This document shows, piece after piece, positions 1-11,333 of a DNA stretch of 64,000 bases. A program made the position numbers and the translations under genes. Numbering within the stretch: position 1 is the first letter of the stretch; the number at the start of each line of letters is the position of its first letter. The DNA is taken from the NCBI GenBank assembly GCA_008508345.1, contig QNGE01001009.1, forward strand, positions 1 through 64,000, given 5' to 3'. The notes under the pieces were generated by a model. It was not told the DNA's origin, did not search any database, and was given only the letters and a program-made list of their open reading frames with translations. This DNA comes from Paragonimus westermani. Its lineage: Eukaryota; Platyhelminthes; Trematoda; Plagiorchiida; Troglotrematidae.

Positions 1-2700
1 GTATTCGCCAGAACGTGCATTAAACAAAAGTGAGAATACCGAACGGCCGGATTATGGACTTTATTCGTTTTCTGGTTGCATTATAAAAGCTGAAACGACT
101 GACAGTGGGGGCGTGGAGTAGTGTGATGTTTATCCAGTGAATAGTCACAAATATGCATACATCACATGTCGCATACGTGTCTCGACTCGAAATTCTTGAT
201 CTATATCCACTTGATTTTCGTCGGCTACATGACAGTTTATTACTCACACACTTTTTAACGTGGGTCTCGGGGGGTATTTATTCATCGTAGTGACCGATAC
301 CCAGGGATGTGGAAAAATGCCCTGAAAGTTCTGTCCGCGGACCTTCGGACAACAGTCCTTTACTTATACGGCTATCAACAATCGGAACGGTCCTCCTTCT
401 GGGACCGTTAGCTTTGTTCCTAGAGGTCGTCTAAAAGCGTTGTTAGATTCTCATTTACTTGTGACGTAGTTAGATTTTCAGTTCTACTATGTTCTGGACT
501 AGTGTGATCTTCCAAGAATGGTGCTACCCCCTGTTTTCAGTGTTTGTTTTTTAAGTCAATAGTCACCCGTGTGCTACCGCATAAAACAAACCCATTGAAT
601 CCAGGTACATTGGACCTCTAATCTCGAGCCTGCGTATTAATCGCCGAGTCGCTAGACCTTCAGGGTCACATGTCATTGTAACGATAGAATTTTCGCTGAG
701 ATGGACGGAGGTGATGAACACTGAGTAATCAAGCATGAGTCTAGTAATGCCTTGATTGTTGGCCTATAAGAGATTTAGACAGCGGTTATTCGTATCCTGT
801 CGCAGTTTGCTGCTTTCCCCTAGGACAGGAAGTGGAGATCTTAATCTGCACAGCTTTTAATGACAACGCACGCCGCGTTTGTTCGCAGAAGTGAAGAATC
901 TCTGCGACACAGGGAAAGGGAAATAAACGAGAATCAGATTTCATTGAAGACCTCATCCCTATCCATTTAAATATTCTGGTGACTACCTTAATTCTCTTTC
1001 GCTCTATCAAAACTCAGTCATCTGTCTTATGGCACTAGAATGTGGCTCAGTGTTAGGCGTATAGCAACAGCTTGACGTTCCTAGTGGGGCTTAACTACCT
1101 AAGTCTGTGCTTCCCAAGTTTTGATTGGTGAATTTGTTTGTTACGTACTGTTAAAAGTCCGCCTCGGCCTTCTCGATTTTTACCTACTGGTACTGTATAC
1201 TGCATGCGTCCGAACGCAGATACCTATTGCCGAAAGCTATCGATGTTCACCGACCTCACTTTAAGATCCATCGGAGTTCAAGCCAGCTGAGCTAAAATTG
1301 TTCACCGTACCTTTTATCGGCACGACTGCTTTGGTGATAAATGAGCCGTCTTTTTGGCTTGCAATCTCACTAACGTCAGGAGCCGGAAACCACTCATCAG
1401 GAAAACTTGTTCCCAGTCCCACTGATATTTCTGTTTCCTAGTTTTTTTATATCCAACTTGGTCTTTTATTCTCATCGCTTTTCCACTTCGGTTGAGCTAA
1501 TTAACGGTTGTTTTGAGCTAGGACTCTGGTAGTTGATGATTCCTACGGTCTAGTTGATGAAATGATACTAGAGGGTGCGATGGCTAATTTGCTGCTCACG
1601 TAGGCGTTTTACTTGATTCCATCGTACATTCGTTTTGGTCAGGTGAGATTCGTCTTGCATATGATTGCATTGATCATATAAGTATGCCTGAGCACCACGC
1701 TTCACATTGGAAACCGAAAAATTCTTATCATATGCACTCAAGTATCTTTGAATTCCGTGTTTGAGATAAATCCAAGGACTGTGTAGTAGGAAATATGCTT
1801 GCGAAGCATGTTTGCCTTCTGTGCTATCCACCATCGGATGTCCGATCAAGCTGGTGTTTGTTTTGTTTTTTGCCAATCGTTTCTATGCCACGGGAGATGC
1901 CACAATGTTGTAACCTCTTTTTGGCATTACATCAGACGAAATGTCAAAGAATGGTAGACATTTAGGACATCAACCTAAAAGCTTCTAGTATCTAGGCAAA
2001 GTCACCTCAATCTGCAGTGTCTCACAAGCAGCGGAATTGCGTTAGACAATTTAATGGGTTTAATCCATCAGCTGAATGCAAACCGGTACCTTTGTACTAT
2101 ACTAGTGTGAACATATCTGGTGTCACTCCTCAGCCTCATCGTCAACATCAACATACTTTGTACCGTCGTCATGATCATTCACAACCGCACATCGTTTGTT
2201 GATGTTCATGATTTATTGTCATATAGTTATGGCGAAAATGGAGACTGCACACCCTAGTTTCTAAAGATAGGATAAAGAGAACGATTGCGGGTTCGTATGA
2301 ACTCGGGCGTTCAACGTCAGAGTGCCTGAACTCTGCAATCAACCGGCTGATTTCTAATCGAACGTAAAGCAGCATCCGATTTCACCTCGACATTCAAGAG
2401 ATTTTTACGTCGGCGGAATGTCTGATAAACAGTATAATAAGCTTAGAGAGTGTTTAACGTACACCATCTTTGATGTGGTATTCCGTTTTTTGAATGGTTC
2501 ACTATGTATTACGACCACACGTACAACCTCCACAGACTATTAAACGTAACCAGTTCACTCGAGGAGTGCTCTGAAGGTATTTGCTTCCAACCGTCAGTAT
2601 CCCCGACATAGTCGGGGTACAAGAGAAAACATTTACGTTAATAATGTGAGGTTTATCTGCATGTATTCGCGTCTAACTATACCAATCGTTGAACATAAGT
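1..2700. other. No supported gene
   Basis: Random short frames. Two small perfect inverted repeats are present: AACGGTCC ... GGACCGTT at 386-409 and CCCCGACataGTCGGGG at 2601-2617. Neither has a context that suggests function. Confidence 0.35.
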
Positions 2701-2704
2701 GTCG

Positions 2705-2947
2705 TTACGGTTTCTGTGGTTCGGACGCAACCTGCACAAACCAGCCCATTTTTAGATACGTTATTCTCTCTGCAGCTGAACCATACGTGTAATTAAGCAA
2801 ATGTACAAACCTGTCAATTGACGTAGCATCTGTTAATGCGAATAACTGTTGTTCACTAAAATTCGCTCGTGGGTTGGAGCCAGATTGCTTCAAGTGTTTC
2901 TGCTCACTTCTCCACAACCTGGTTGAAATCCACAGCAATCCGTTCAC
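2705..2947 (-). CDS. Hypothetical frame, minus strand
   Basis: An 80-codon frame with a protein-like composition (RANFSEQQLFALTDATSIDR, then FVHLLNYTYGSAAERITYLK). An acceptor-like ATTTCAACCAG lies inside its start. No family recognised, no second exon found; may be chance. Confidence 0.15.
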   Translation of the reverse strand: MNGLLWISTRLWRSEQKHLKQSGSNPRANFSEQQLFALTDATSIDRFVHLLNYTYGSAAERITYLKMGWFVQVASEPQKP

Positions 2948-3504
2948 TGTGTAGATTGGGTATTTATTTCCATGTAGTTAGTTTAATACACCTTATGTGG
3001 GTATCCGTCTTGACATCTGTTTTGTTTTAGCAGTAGTACCTCTTGCCATAAACACGATCAATTTCTGGATATTCGACGATCTAATTGCAGTAGAAAATAC
3101 TCAAACAGAATTTCTATGTAACCGCGACGGTTGTTTAACCATTGCAGTCCCTCTCTTAGTAGACTAACTAAGTACTGCAACGCGCGTATTATGCAGTCCT
3201 TTGAAAGGAAATTGACGTTTCAGGCACGTGAGATCGACTGAGTAGTCACTGAGATATATCGGTCCAATGAGCGAGAAATAACAAGCGAATATTCACCACA
3301 AGAAACCTCAGCCAAACGGACAAAATTGGGCGGAATTGTGCCATAGACTTTAACTCTAGTTGATAAGCGCAAGTGCACGAGTGGCGCGAGAACATGCAAG
3401 TAGGACAGCAATGTTATTGTTTTATTGAATGACTGTTCGCTACAGTGTGAGCTAGACACCGTCAAAAGCGGCTAATGATTCTACTCAGACTGCTGATTTT
3501 CCAG

Positions 3505-3579
3505 CGTTTGATGGACGACTGGCGTCACAAAAAAACGGGTGTACTCTTGGTTGTCGTTCACGAGAAAGAGAGCCTATAA
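3505..3579 (+). CDS. Candidate terminal exon upstream of NOP56
   Basis: Acceptor CAGACTGCTGATTTTCCAG opens onto RLMDDWRHKKTGVLLVVVHE and four more codons to TAA, with an ATTAAA hexamer at 3592-3597. If real it would end a plus-strand gene lying before NOP56. It is only 24 codons with no partner exon found. Confidence 0.15.
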   Translation, partial: RLMDDWRHKKTGVLLVVVHEKESL

Positions 3580-3599
3580 CGAATCATGCTGATTAAAAT

Positions 3600-4795
3600 C
3601 TTTTTTAGTAAAAGCCAGACCAACCTCTTCATTCATATATTCACTGTTAAATCGTTATTGAATATGGAGGCGACAGTGTTCCTGTTTCCAGTCCCATATG
3701 TCATTTCCTAAGGTTACCTTGTTTGGAAAATTTTTGCCGGAGTTAGCACGGCACCACTATTCTTGAAGGGGTCGAGTGCGTTTTTTTTCGGTGACAGGTT
3801 GGTGATTATGGTTCGAGGTACGTTGATGGTCAACACCTCTATACAGTTATGTCTATCCAGTTGTTATGCAGTTAATTACCACCCCGTTCTGTGTGCCTCC
3901 TCCTGTACAGCAATTCGACTTTTTGTTGCCGCAACCGTTTGTTTCACGTCATGAGTCTTGTTACCACTGACTTGTTTAAACACGGATCGTATCGGTGATT
4001 GCTGAACAATGCAGTAGCTTCTTCCACAAGCTCATACTTACGGTCATTCAGCATAAATGCATCCCAAAATGGTAGCATCTGGCGCTTTTGTTAATTATTT
4101 GCGGATCAGAGGCATGTCTATCCATACTTTCAAACAAAATTGAGGCTTTTGCTCACTCACATTTGATCACAGCCGTATGTAGTCAGCATATACATAGACA
4201 TTCTACCAGTGCCACCCCGTCTCTCATCTCCTCTGGCTTCACCTAACATTCTACCGTGCTTAGCTGGCCAGCGATCCACAGTACTAATTTCATACTTATT
4301 TCTATCGATGATGATCTTAATAAGGATCACATTATTGATGATTGACTTTCACAGGATAGGCTCAGTTTCCTTCATCTAGGCAAGGGGGACACATGGTTAC
4401 TAATGGCGGATTATACATGAACGTTTGACTGTAATGATTCTGTTGTACCTATTGCAAATACATCCAATTAGTATCCAACACGCGCTTTTCACAAGCACCA
4501 AAATCGATGCCAAATACGTTGAGCAAGGGTGTGCATTGCTGACATGTGAATTCCTGTCAAGAGCTTCCTTTTAAAGTAGATCATCTAGGAGATTAGTTGA
4601 AATGCGAGGTCCTAATCTCATTTAAACATCGTCTCTTTTGAACTAGGTGACTGGGTTACTTTAGAAGTGATTTAACTAAACGTTTTCCATACTCGATTAA
4701 CTCATTCGGCAAACCAAACGACGTGCAACAAATAAATTGACACTCGTTGCTTCTAAAGTACTTTTCGTTTTACTGTGCGCATTATTCGCTTTCAG
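3600..4795 (+). other. NOP56 upstream region and intron 1
   Basis: Must contain, or lie downstream of, the small first NOP56 exon with the ATG. Exon 2 starts in phase 0, so the first exon should end on a complete codon before GT. No unique candidate could be chosen. Confidence 0.45.
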
Positions 4796-7700
4796 AAGAA
4801 GTTTGTGCTATATGAGCACGCTTTGGGGTATGCCTTGATCAAAGTCAAGGCATCCACCGTGGAAGACATTGTGGATCTGGCGAAACAGTTGCTAAACAAT
4901 GATGAGATGTTCTGCAAGTCTTTCAAATTGCATGCTTTTGTTCCCTTCGGTTCATCTGCTGGAGCACTTCATAATTGCAATGCGATATCAGAGGGCCTTG
5001 TACATGAGGATTTGAGAAATTTCCTGTTAGAAAAACTACCTTCGGACTCTCATGTGTTACTGTGTGTGGCGGAACGCAAACTCGCCGATGCACTAAAAAG
5101 CCCGGAGACGGGGCTGTCTGATCAGGTGATGTGTTCATCTGACTCGATACTCTTGGAGGTGTACAGAGCATTGAGACTGCATTTCCCTACCTACATTAAA
5201 GAGTTGTCACACTTTGCAGAATCAACAGCACAAGTCGGCCTGGGACACAGCTACTCGCGTGCTAAAGTCAAGTTCAATGTTAACAGGTGAGTCACACGTT
5301 TTCCATTATCAGTTACTTCTACTCAAGAAACGATAATATGATAATTCAATCGATTAATTTACTTGATCAGCTGGATAAAGATATCAATGTTTTCTGCATG
5401 CGGGTAAAGGAATGGTTTTCTTATCACTTTCCGGAGTTGGTCAAAGTTGCTCCCGAGAATGTGACCTTTCTCAACGTTCTTAACATTATTGGTACGCGTG
5501 AAGGAGCCACGGAAGATAAATTGGAAGCTCTCGAAAAGGTATTAGACTCTGAAAAGGCACAGTCAGTCATTGAAGCTGCTAAGGCATCTTTTGGTATTCA
5601 TCCACATTTGTCATGCAGTTTGCTTTAACTATTTAGGATTCGATATTACGGAGGATGACGCTGAGAATTTATCCGCCTTCACTCAAAAAATCCTCGCTTT
5701 GGTCCAACGTAGGAAACAGTTACAAAATTATTTGGCCACCAAACTGTCTGGCGTGGCACCTAATCTAAGCACACTTATTGGTGATCGAGTAAGTGCTCGC
5801 TTAATATCCCACGCTGGGTCATTGATGAATCTGGCCAAATTTCCCGCATCTACTATTCAAATCTTGGGAGCTGAGAAAGCACTGTTTCGAGCTCTACGGG
5901 CACGTGGTCGAACACCCAAATACGGTCTCATTTACCATAGCCCCTTTATCACAAGAGCTTCCAAACCGAATAAAGGACGCATTTCTCGATTTTTAGCTGC
6001 CAAGTGTGCTATTGCTTGTCGGTTAGATTGCTTCAGTGAAGTGCTGTGCGACATCTACGGGAAGCATTTAAAAAAGCAAATTGAAGACCGGTTAACATAT
6101 TTTGAAACCGGGAAAGTTGCTCCAACCAATGCAGAGGCGATGGCGATAGCGAATGCTGAGGTTAGTCCTTGTTGATTGTGAATGTGTAGTCCTTCCGGCT
6201 TTTATTTGATGAAACTATTTTCCTGCTTGCGCAAATCATACGAACATTATTATTTATAGAAAAATTCATCTCGCGCAGTTCTTTTTGTTTGTCATTATTT
6301 TTAAATCGTTACTTTCCTCAAAAGAAGTGCTTGGGCACAACTGTTTAGTGATTTCAGGCTATCTTGACCGCAAATGACGTTTTACTGAGGTCTAACGAAC
6401 AGTTATTCATGTCTGGAATTATCAGATTTAGTTGGCGGTCAACTGTGTTGGGCATCCCGACCTATACTGCTACCTTGACGTGGTGGTCGGGCTTGTGTAC
6501 TGTTTTGATCCGGCGGGCTATGCTGACTAGGACTCCGGTCCTTCCAGGTGCAACCTTGTCAGACAGGCCAAAGGGGAGCAGTCAGACGAAAAGCAGTTAC
6601 ACTCATNCGCAGTTCTTTTTGTTTGTCATTATTTTTAAATCGTTACTTTCCTCAAAAGAAGTGCTTGGGCACGACTGTTTAGTGATTTCAGGATATCTTG
6701 ACCGCAAATGACGTTTTACCGAGGTCTAACGAACAGTTATTCACGTCTGGAATTATCAGATTTAGTTGGCGGTCAACTGTGTTGGGCATATGTCACATTT
6801 ATGTTCACAGTGTACCGACCCGTCAAGTAGCATACAGTAATCACTAGGGTCGTTTCGAGTGAAATGGACTGATTTTTAATGCAGCCTTCCAGTTGGGTCA
6901 TTTTCAGTCATACTCACCATACAGTAACGATCTATTCGCAAGGCGGATTGGCCCTGTTACCACAACAAATCCTGTTCGTTTAGGCGTCTCTGCAGCCACC
7001 TCTGATAAGTATCTTCATCATCGTATCTGTTCTTATCGAGTTAGTTACTAAAATCCTATTTAATAAACCACGGAGGCTAGTAATTAACACGTAGTCACAC
7101 AATATATTTTTGTTTTGAGATGGCTTCTGATGGTTAGAGTTAGGTGATTAGGAATGCAAATGCATTGGTGAACCTAAAATGCAGAAAATATCTGGGGGCT
7201 TACAAAGTACTTTGTTGTAGTCAGTAAAGATAAATATCCAAGGATTAAACAATTATCGAAGCTGAATTCAAACGGTGTCACAAGGTTGGCAGATTCCCAT
7301 CAGTTTCTTTTGGTAGCCAGTGTAATGAATGTTTCGGACTCGTGTACTTTTGTTTTTCCGAGATAATGCTAGGCCATATTAAGACATTAGTTCCCAGTAT
7401 TCATGTTGTTTCATGTTTGGGATCTAGTTTCTCCGATTAACCGCTTAACAGTTTCAAAAGTTTTGGAATTACTGATGATTATCATATGTGCTCAACGTTT
7501 GAATTTTTGACGTTTTGTATTACTCATTTTCAGCTCTCAGATAAAAGGTTCATTTACAGCCTGTTGTATGCGATGGCTCAAATTAACTCAGATTCATCGT
7601 TTACCACCGAATTACCTTGTTTAATCCCAGCCTTGTAGTTGCAGAGTGTTCGTGTTAGCTGTAACTTTATTGGCCGCCATTTTTGTCTTCGTGTTTTGTA

Positions 7701-8881
7701 AGTGACTTTAGGTTTGTTAGCTTATCTTGGAAAAAGCTACACTTAGCTTATTACAAACCATGTTTGCCGTTGTGTATTGAACACACGAGCTCCTTTTGCT
7801 CTTGATGCGGTTTGGCTTAAGGAGTCCTTTTTTACCGTTTCACAAAAAGTGTTGTTTGGATTCCTTATCAGGCTGTTAGCACCATACACGACCGCTAGTG
7901 GACCATCTGGGTGCGCTCCTTTGGACAGCAGGCGCGGCTAAAAACCGAAGCCTGATTTCGAACTATATTCGTATGCTATTGGATTTCGACAGCACCTTCA
8001 CAACTGTGCTAGTAGGAAACCCGCAACATAGATATTTGGTTCTGTTCAAGTTCAGTTTGGTCTGTCAAACCGACTCCATTTCGTTTTTCTGAAGGCGGCT
8101 TTCCTTTCTGTAGTGAATACGAGACTAATATAGGTTGTTTTAGTAGTTTACCAAGCATTTCAATGGCAATCACTCATATTACTGATCACTCGGTCTTGAA
8201 CTCCACTCACAGTTACCGTGACAGTATCGATTGTGCTGTGATGGGGAGTTGGCCAACAGCTGACTCATTACAGTGTTCGATTCATCTTACGGATTGCATA
8301 GTAGCCTACTAGTTGAATCTTTAAGTAAGTTTTCCAAAAGCGTAAATTCTTTTTACGCAGTTAAATTTTGTTCAGTAAAATGTTCTGTTTTATGAACCAC
8401 ATAATCAGACTTGTTTTACGTTTTTATTACGCGGTAGGCCCACAAGTACATCCGTAAGATGAAGAAAAAGGCCATCAAAGTGTTGCAGCAAAGAGCCTCA
8501 GAGTCCGAGATCATCGCTTATGACGAAGTGGATGCCTCCGAATCTTTGACTAAGAAGAAAAAGAAGAAGAAAAGCCAGCCGGATGTGGACCATGAGGGGC
8601 CAATTGAGGTTGAAAAGCGGAATTCGGTCGTACAGTTAGTAGCAACATGTGAGGAAACTGGCAATCCTGTTTCAGAAAAGAAGTCGAAGAAACGTCGACG
8701 TGCCGAGTCAGCGCATTTCAAAGGCGAGAATGGTGTGAATACAATACCGATCGATTCCAATTCACTGCCGAACCGTAAGCGTACCGCTTCCGAATCTAGC
8801 GCGATGCTTTCTGCTGCTCCGGACGCCCTGTCTCTGACCCCAAGAAAGAAAAAACTGAAGAGGGAACAGACACCATTTTGA
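4796..8881 (+). CDS. NOP56: NOP56, box C/D snoRNP core protein (exon 2 onward)
   Basis: Nucleolar core protein of box C/D snoRNPs, which guide 2'-O-methylation of rRNA and pre-rRNA processing together with fibrillarin, NOP58 and the 15.5K protein. Exons read 4796-5286, 5328-5593, 5637-6160 and 8438-8881. The introns are 41, 43 and 2277 bases with donors GTGAGT, GTATTC and GTTAGT. Phases fit at every join and the exons sum to 574 codons plus stop, against about 594 residues in human. The N-terminal NOP5NT domain starts with FVLYEHALGYAL; the NOSIC region has LGHSYSRAKVKFNVNR and NMIIQSINLLDQLDKDIN; the Nop domain has LGAEKALFRALRARGRTPKY and the PASTIQ motif. The last exon is a lysine-rich tail with several KKKKK clusters, as expected for nucleolar NOP56 rather than NOP58. 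Exon 2 begins at a clear 3' splice site (CGCTTTCAG), so the initiator ATG and at most a few residues lie in an unidentified upstream exon. No canonical AATAAA was seen just after the stop; AATAGA is at 8933. Confidence 0.95.
6274..6455 (+). repeat. 182-bp direct repeat, copy 1, in NOP56 intron 4
   Basis: Matches 6608-6789 at a constant offset of 334 bases with about four substitutions and no gaps (for example GCACAACTG versus GCACGACTG, TTTACTGAGG versus TTTACCGAGG). The two copies are separated by 152 bases. Confidence 0.92.
6456..6607 (+). repeat. Insert between the two 182-bp copies, ending in an N
   Basis: Sequence of higher GC content than the flanks (GGTGGTCGGGCTTG, GATCCGGCGGGC) that ends at the only ambiguous base, n at 6607. 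It looks like a fragment of an interspersed repeat, possibly the 5' region of a LINE; I cannot name the family. The right copy of the direct repeat starts at the next base. Confidence 0.45.
6608..6789 (+). repeat. 182-bp direct repeat, copy 2, in NOP56 intron 4
   Basis: Second copy of 6274-6455, starting immediately after the N. Homology stops sharply at GGGCAT on the right in both copies. Confidence 0.92.
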
Positions 8882-9714
8882 CATCCCAGTTTTGTTTACA
8901 AAGTACATTTGTAAATATTTGCAGTTTCGGACAATAGAAAGTTTTTCTCTTGACCAACTCTACTGTACTATCTCGCACATGGGCACTTGAGATGTCTGTT
9001 GCTCCCATTTTTGCAGTCCACCTAACTGAAAGCAATCATGCTTTCGTTGTAATGTAACCAAACTTTTGACCATTACTGTTGTCATACTTAAACTGAAATC
9101 ATGCCATTAGACTTAAGGTTTCATTTGAGCACGGATATTTGGATGGCCATGCGTTTGGCCCGAGCATAAACCAATACTGCTCAGTCTTTAAATTGCAGTG
9201 CTTACGTTTGTCTGAACAATTTTTCTTGACATCCAACTTACTTATGCTTTTAATCTACTCAGACTTCGGTTTCACACCGTAAGAGCAAATTTTCAAATCA
9301 TTTTGGTTGCAGCGTGACAACACAGCAATTGACCCGCTATACATTTTCAACTATTTTTTAGCCTCAGCAGCTGCTTTCCATAATGTGAAAAAGTACTGTC
9401 GCATAAGCCACATCAATTTCCGTCATAATTTCTATTGACTTCTAAAGGTGTACGATTGAAGTGTCGCATCTGTTTGGGGCATCTCATTAGTTGCATTCCT
9501 ACATACCCAATCCCGTTCTTATCCACGTTGATTCAAGGTTCTGGTAACTAACCGATTTCATTTATGTCCAATTGATCCGTCTCCGATTTTGCTACTGTTG
9601 GCTTACTCTGTAAGGACTGATTCTGCTTTCCACCTAAACGTTACGTGCATTTCTTGACTCGCTCTCATTCAGAGAACACGTGAGCCATTTTATTCCCTCG
9701 ACGTGATGGTCAAG
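8882..9714. other. NOP56 3' flank, no gene seen
   Basis: AT-rich sequence downstream of the NOP56 stop. It should contain the 3' UTR and the cleavage site. No coding stretch or repeat was recognised. Confidence 0.5.
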
Positions 9715-10350
9715 ACAACGCTCTAAAAGATGCGTTTGGAGAATCCATTGATTTTAGTGTTCTTCACCCTAGAATGACCGACGTCGGGTATGCAGATGAT
9801 ATTGCCTTGCTTGATCTCTTTGTCAAAGTCGTATAGCCCGTGCTGAACAAGACTACCGATCAGGCTGGTCTACATGGACTACGCTTCACACCTTCGAGGT
9901 GCAAATTGATGTTTTGGAGCCGAGACATTGTCACTTCTACATTTCTTGTTGCAGGTAGTCTGCTTGAGACTAGACCACTTCATATAGTTTAGTGACACTG
10001 TTTCGTCAGTTTGTAGCGTTGTTGGCGAGATATCACATGTGGTAGCGAAGGTGCATGTTGCTTTTGCCAACCTACGCCATCGACATCCGGTTGTCACTGA
10101 ATAGGAGTGACATATAATGTGCGATCTTCTTCCTCTCCGTGATTCACAATCGTGGTTTGTTTATGACGAAACTATCAGCAAATTTGCTGTGTTTGACAAT
10201 CGTTACTTCCGCCTACTTAGTCATATCAACCGTACTGATTACGTGAACAACACGATAATTTGGTGAAGGCATACTTCCGTTCATTCGCTGAAGCGGTACA
10301 AATGCACAGTTGAATCAGGCACTTTAGATCACCTGGGCGTTTACTACATC
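9715..10350 (+). mobile_element. RTE-type non-LTR retrotransposon fragment (reverse transcriptase and C-terminal region), dead
   Basis: The reading at 9720-9835 gives ALKDAFGESIDFSVLHP followed by GYADDIALLD, with the catalytic YADD of reverse transcriptase at 9789-9800. It continues to GLRFTPSRCKLMFW near 9880-9917, the usual GMRFAPSKCK block of the thumb. After a frame change, VAFANLRHR (about 10057-10083) and FDNRYFRLLSHINRTDYVNN (10192-10251) match the C-terminal part of trematode RTE (SR2-like) polyproteins, where AFANLRHLWRR and FDHRCLR are usual. Internal stops (such as TAG and TGA near 10100) and at least one frameshift show it cannot be translated. Only the second half of the pol frame is present, as in a 5'-truncated copy. 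It sits between NOP56 and the integrin exons, probably in an intron or intergenic space. Family assignment is from motif memory, not a search. Confidence 0.8.
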
Positions 10351-11333
10351 AGACATTAGTCACTGAGACCACTTGTCAACAACGTACGATGATCCGTCGA
10401 TTAAAATAGGTAGATGTCGCCTGATCGATTAGGATCTCGTGTTCACTCAGGTTGTTGGTTAACAATGTCATCTATGATGTCCATGTGTCACAGCCAGTTG
10501 TGTGTGTGCATTCACGAAATTTATAATTTCAACTGCCTCCCATCTTTTCTTTTTGTTCCTGTTTACTTTGATAAGTCTTTTCCCAGATATTTGTCACCGT
10601 TGAGGTGGACGGCTGCTTGAGACAAAATACCCTCTGATCAGATTTACGACTATTACGGATGAAAGAAGTAGACGGTAAGGTGTACTCTCTAATAGAAATG
10701 TTGGTGTAACAAAGTGGTACCAGAAAATCCCGTACTACAATTAAGGTTCGGATTATTACACGTTGAATACCACTAGCTTATGGATGCACTTTCTGTTTGC
10801 TCACTCTGAAAAGAGGTACTAGACTCGAATTTCGCCCTTGCCGATTGAGGCTTATCAGCAGTGCATCTCCATGTCCGAGTTTGGAGTAGTCCGTGTGGGT
10901 GTGGAGCCGGCGTGTTGATCACCACTTACTTGATTTCACACACTAGTCCTGATCCAGTCACCACGGTTGATCATGATAATTTATGAGTCGTGCTCCGGTT
11001 GCGGGATCTTGAAAAGACACAGTGACTGTCCTCTAATGTGCGACACCCTGATCGATACCACATAATCTGGTTAAAGGCATTAATTTGTCAACAACCAGTC
11101 AATTTTTGTTTGTGGCAGACTTTGTATTGTTACAAACTTTACGCTATTGCTATTAAGCGTGTAGACGTTCAGTCTATCGGGTTGTGCTTATAGTGGAATC
11201 GGTTGAGTCACAAGGAATCTGCGTGCTTCCCGAATACGATGTTCAGACGCTGCTAATGGTTTACTGCATGTAGCCGTTGTACTTTCTTTTCTGATAGACT
11301 GAAATCGATCATTCATTTTGGTTTGCAAACTAG
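10351..11333. other. Region before the first recognised integrin exon
   Basis: About 1 kb where the last beta-propeller exon of the integrin would be expected. I looked for FG-GAP-like sequence in all plus frames and found nothing convincing. A weak candidate after the acceptor TCTTTTCCCAG (exon from about 10588) is too short to judge. Confidence 0.4.

Larger units (their letters stand above)
6161..8437 (+). other. NOP56 intron 4 (2277 bases)
   Basis: Phase-0 intron between GAG|GTTAGT and GCGGTAG|GCC. It is more than 50 times longer than the two introns before it. The first 630 bases carry the duplicated block described separately and the single N of the window; the rest shows no coding potential that I can support. 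Confidence 0.8.

Noticed and set aside
386..409. Perfect 8-bp inverted repeat, and another at 2601-2617, as terminators or regulatory hairpins
   Set aside because: Rho-independent terminators do not apply in a eukaryotic nuclear genome, and short inverted repeats are expected by chance over 64 kb.
4923..5171. 82-codon minus-strand frame inside NOP56
   Set aside because: Antisense shadow of NOP56 exon 2.
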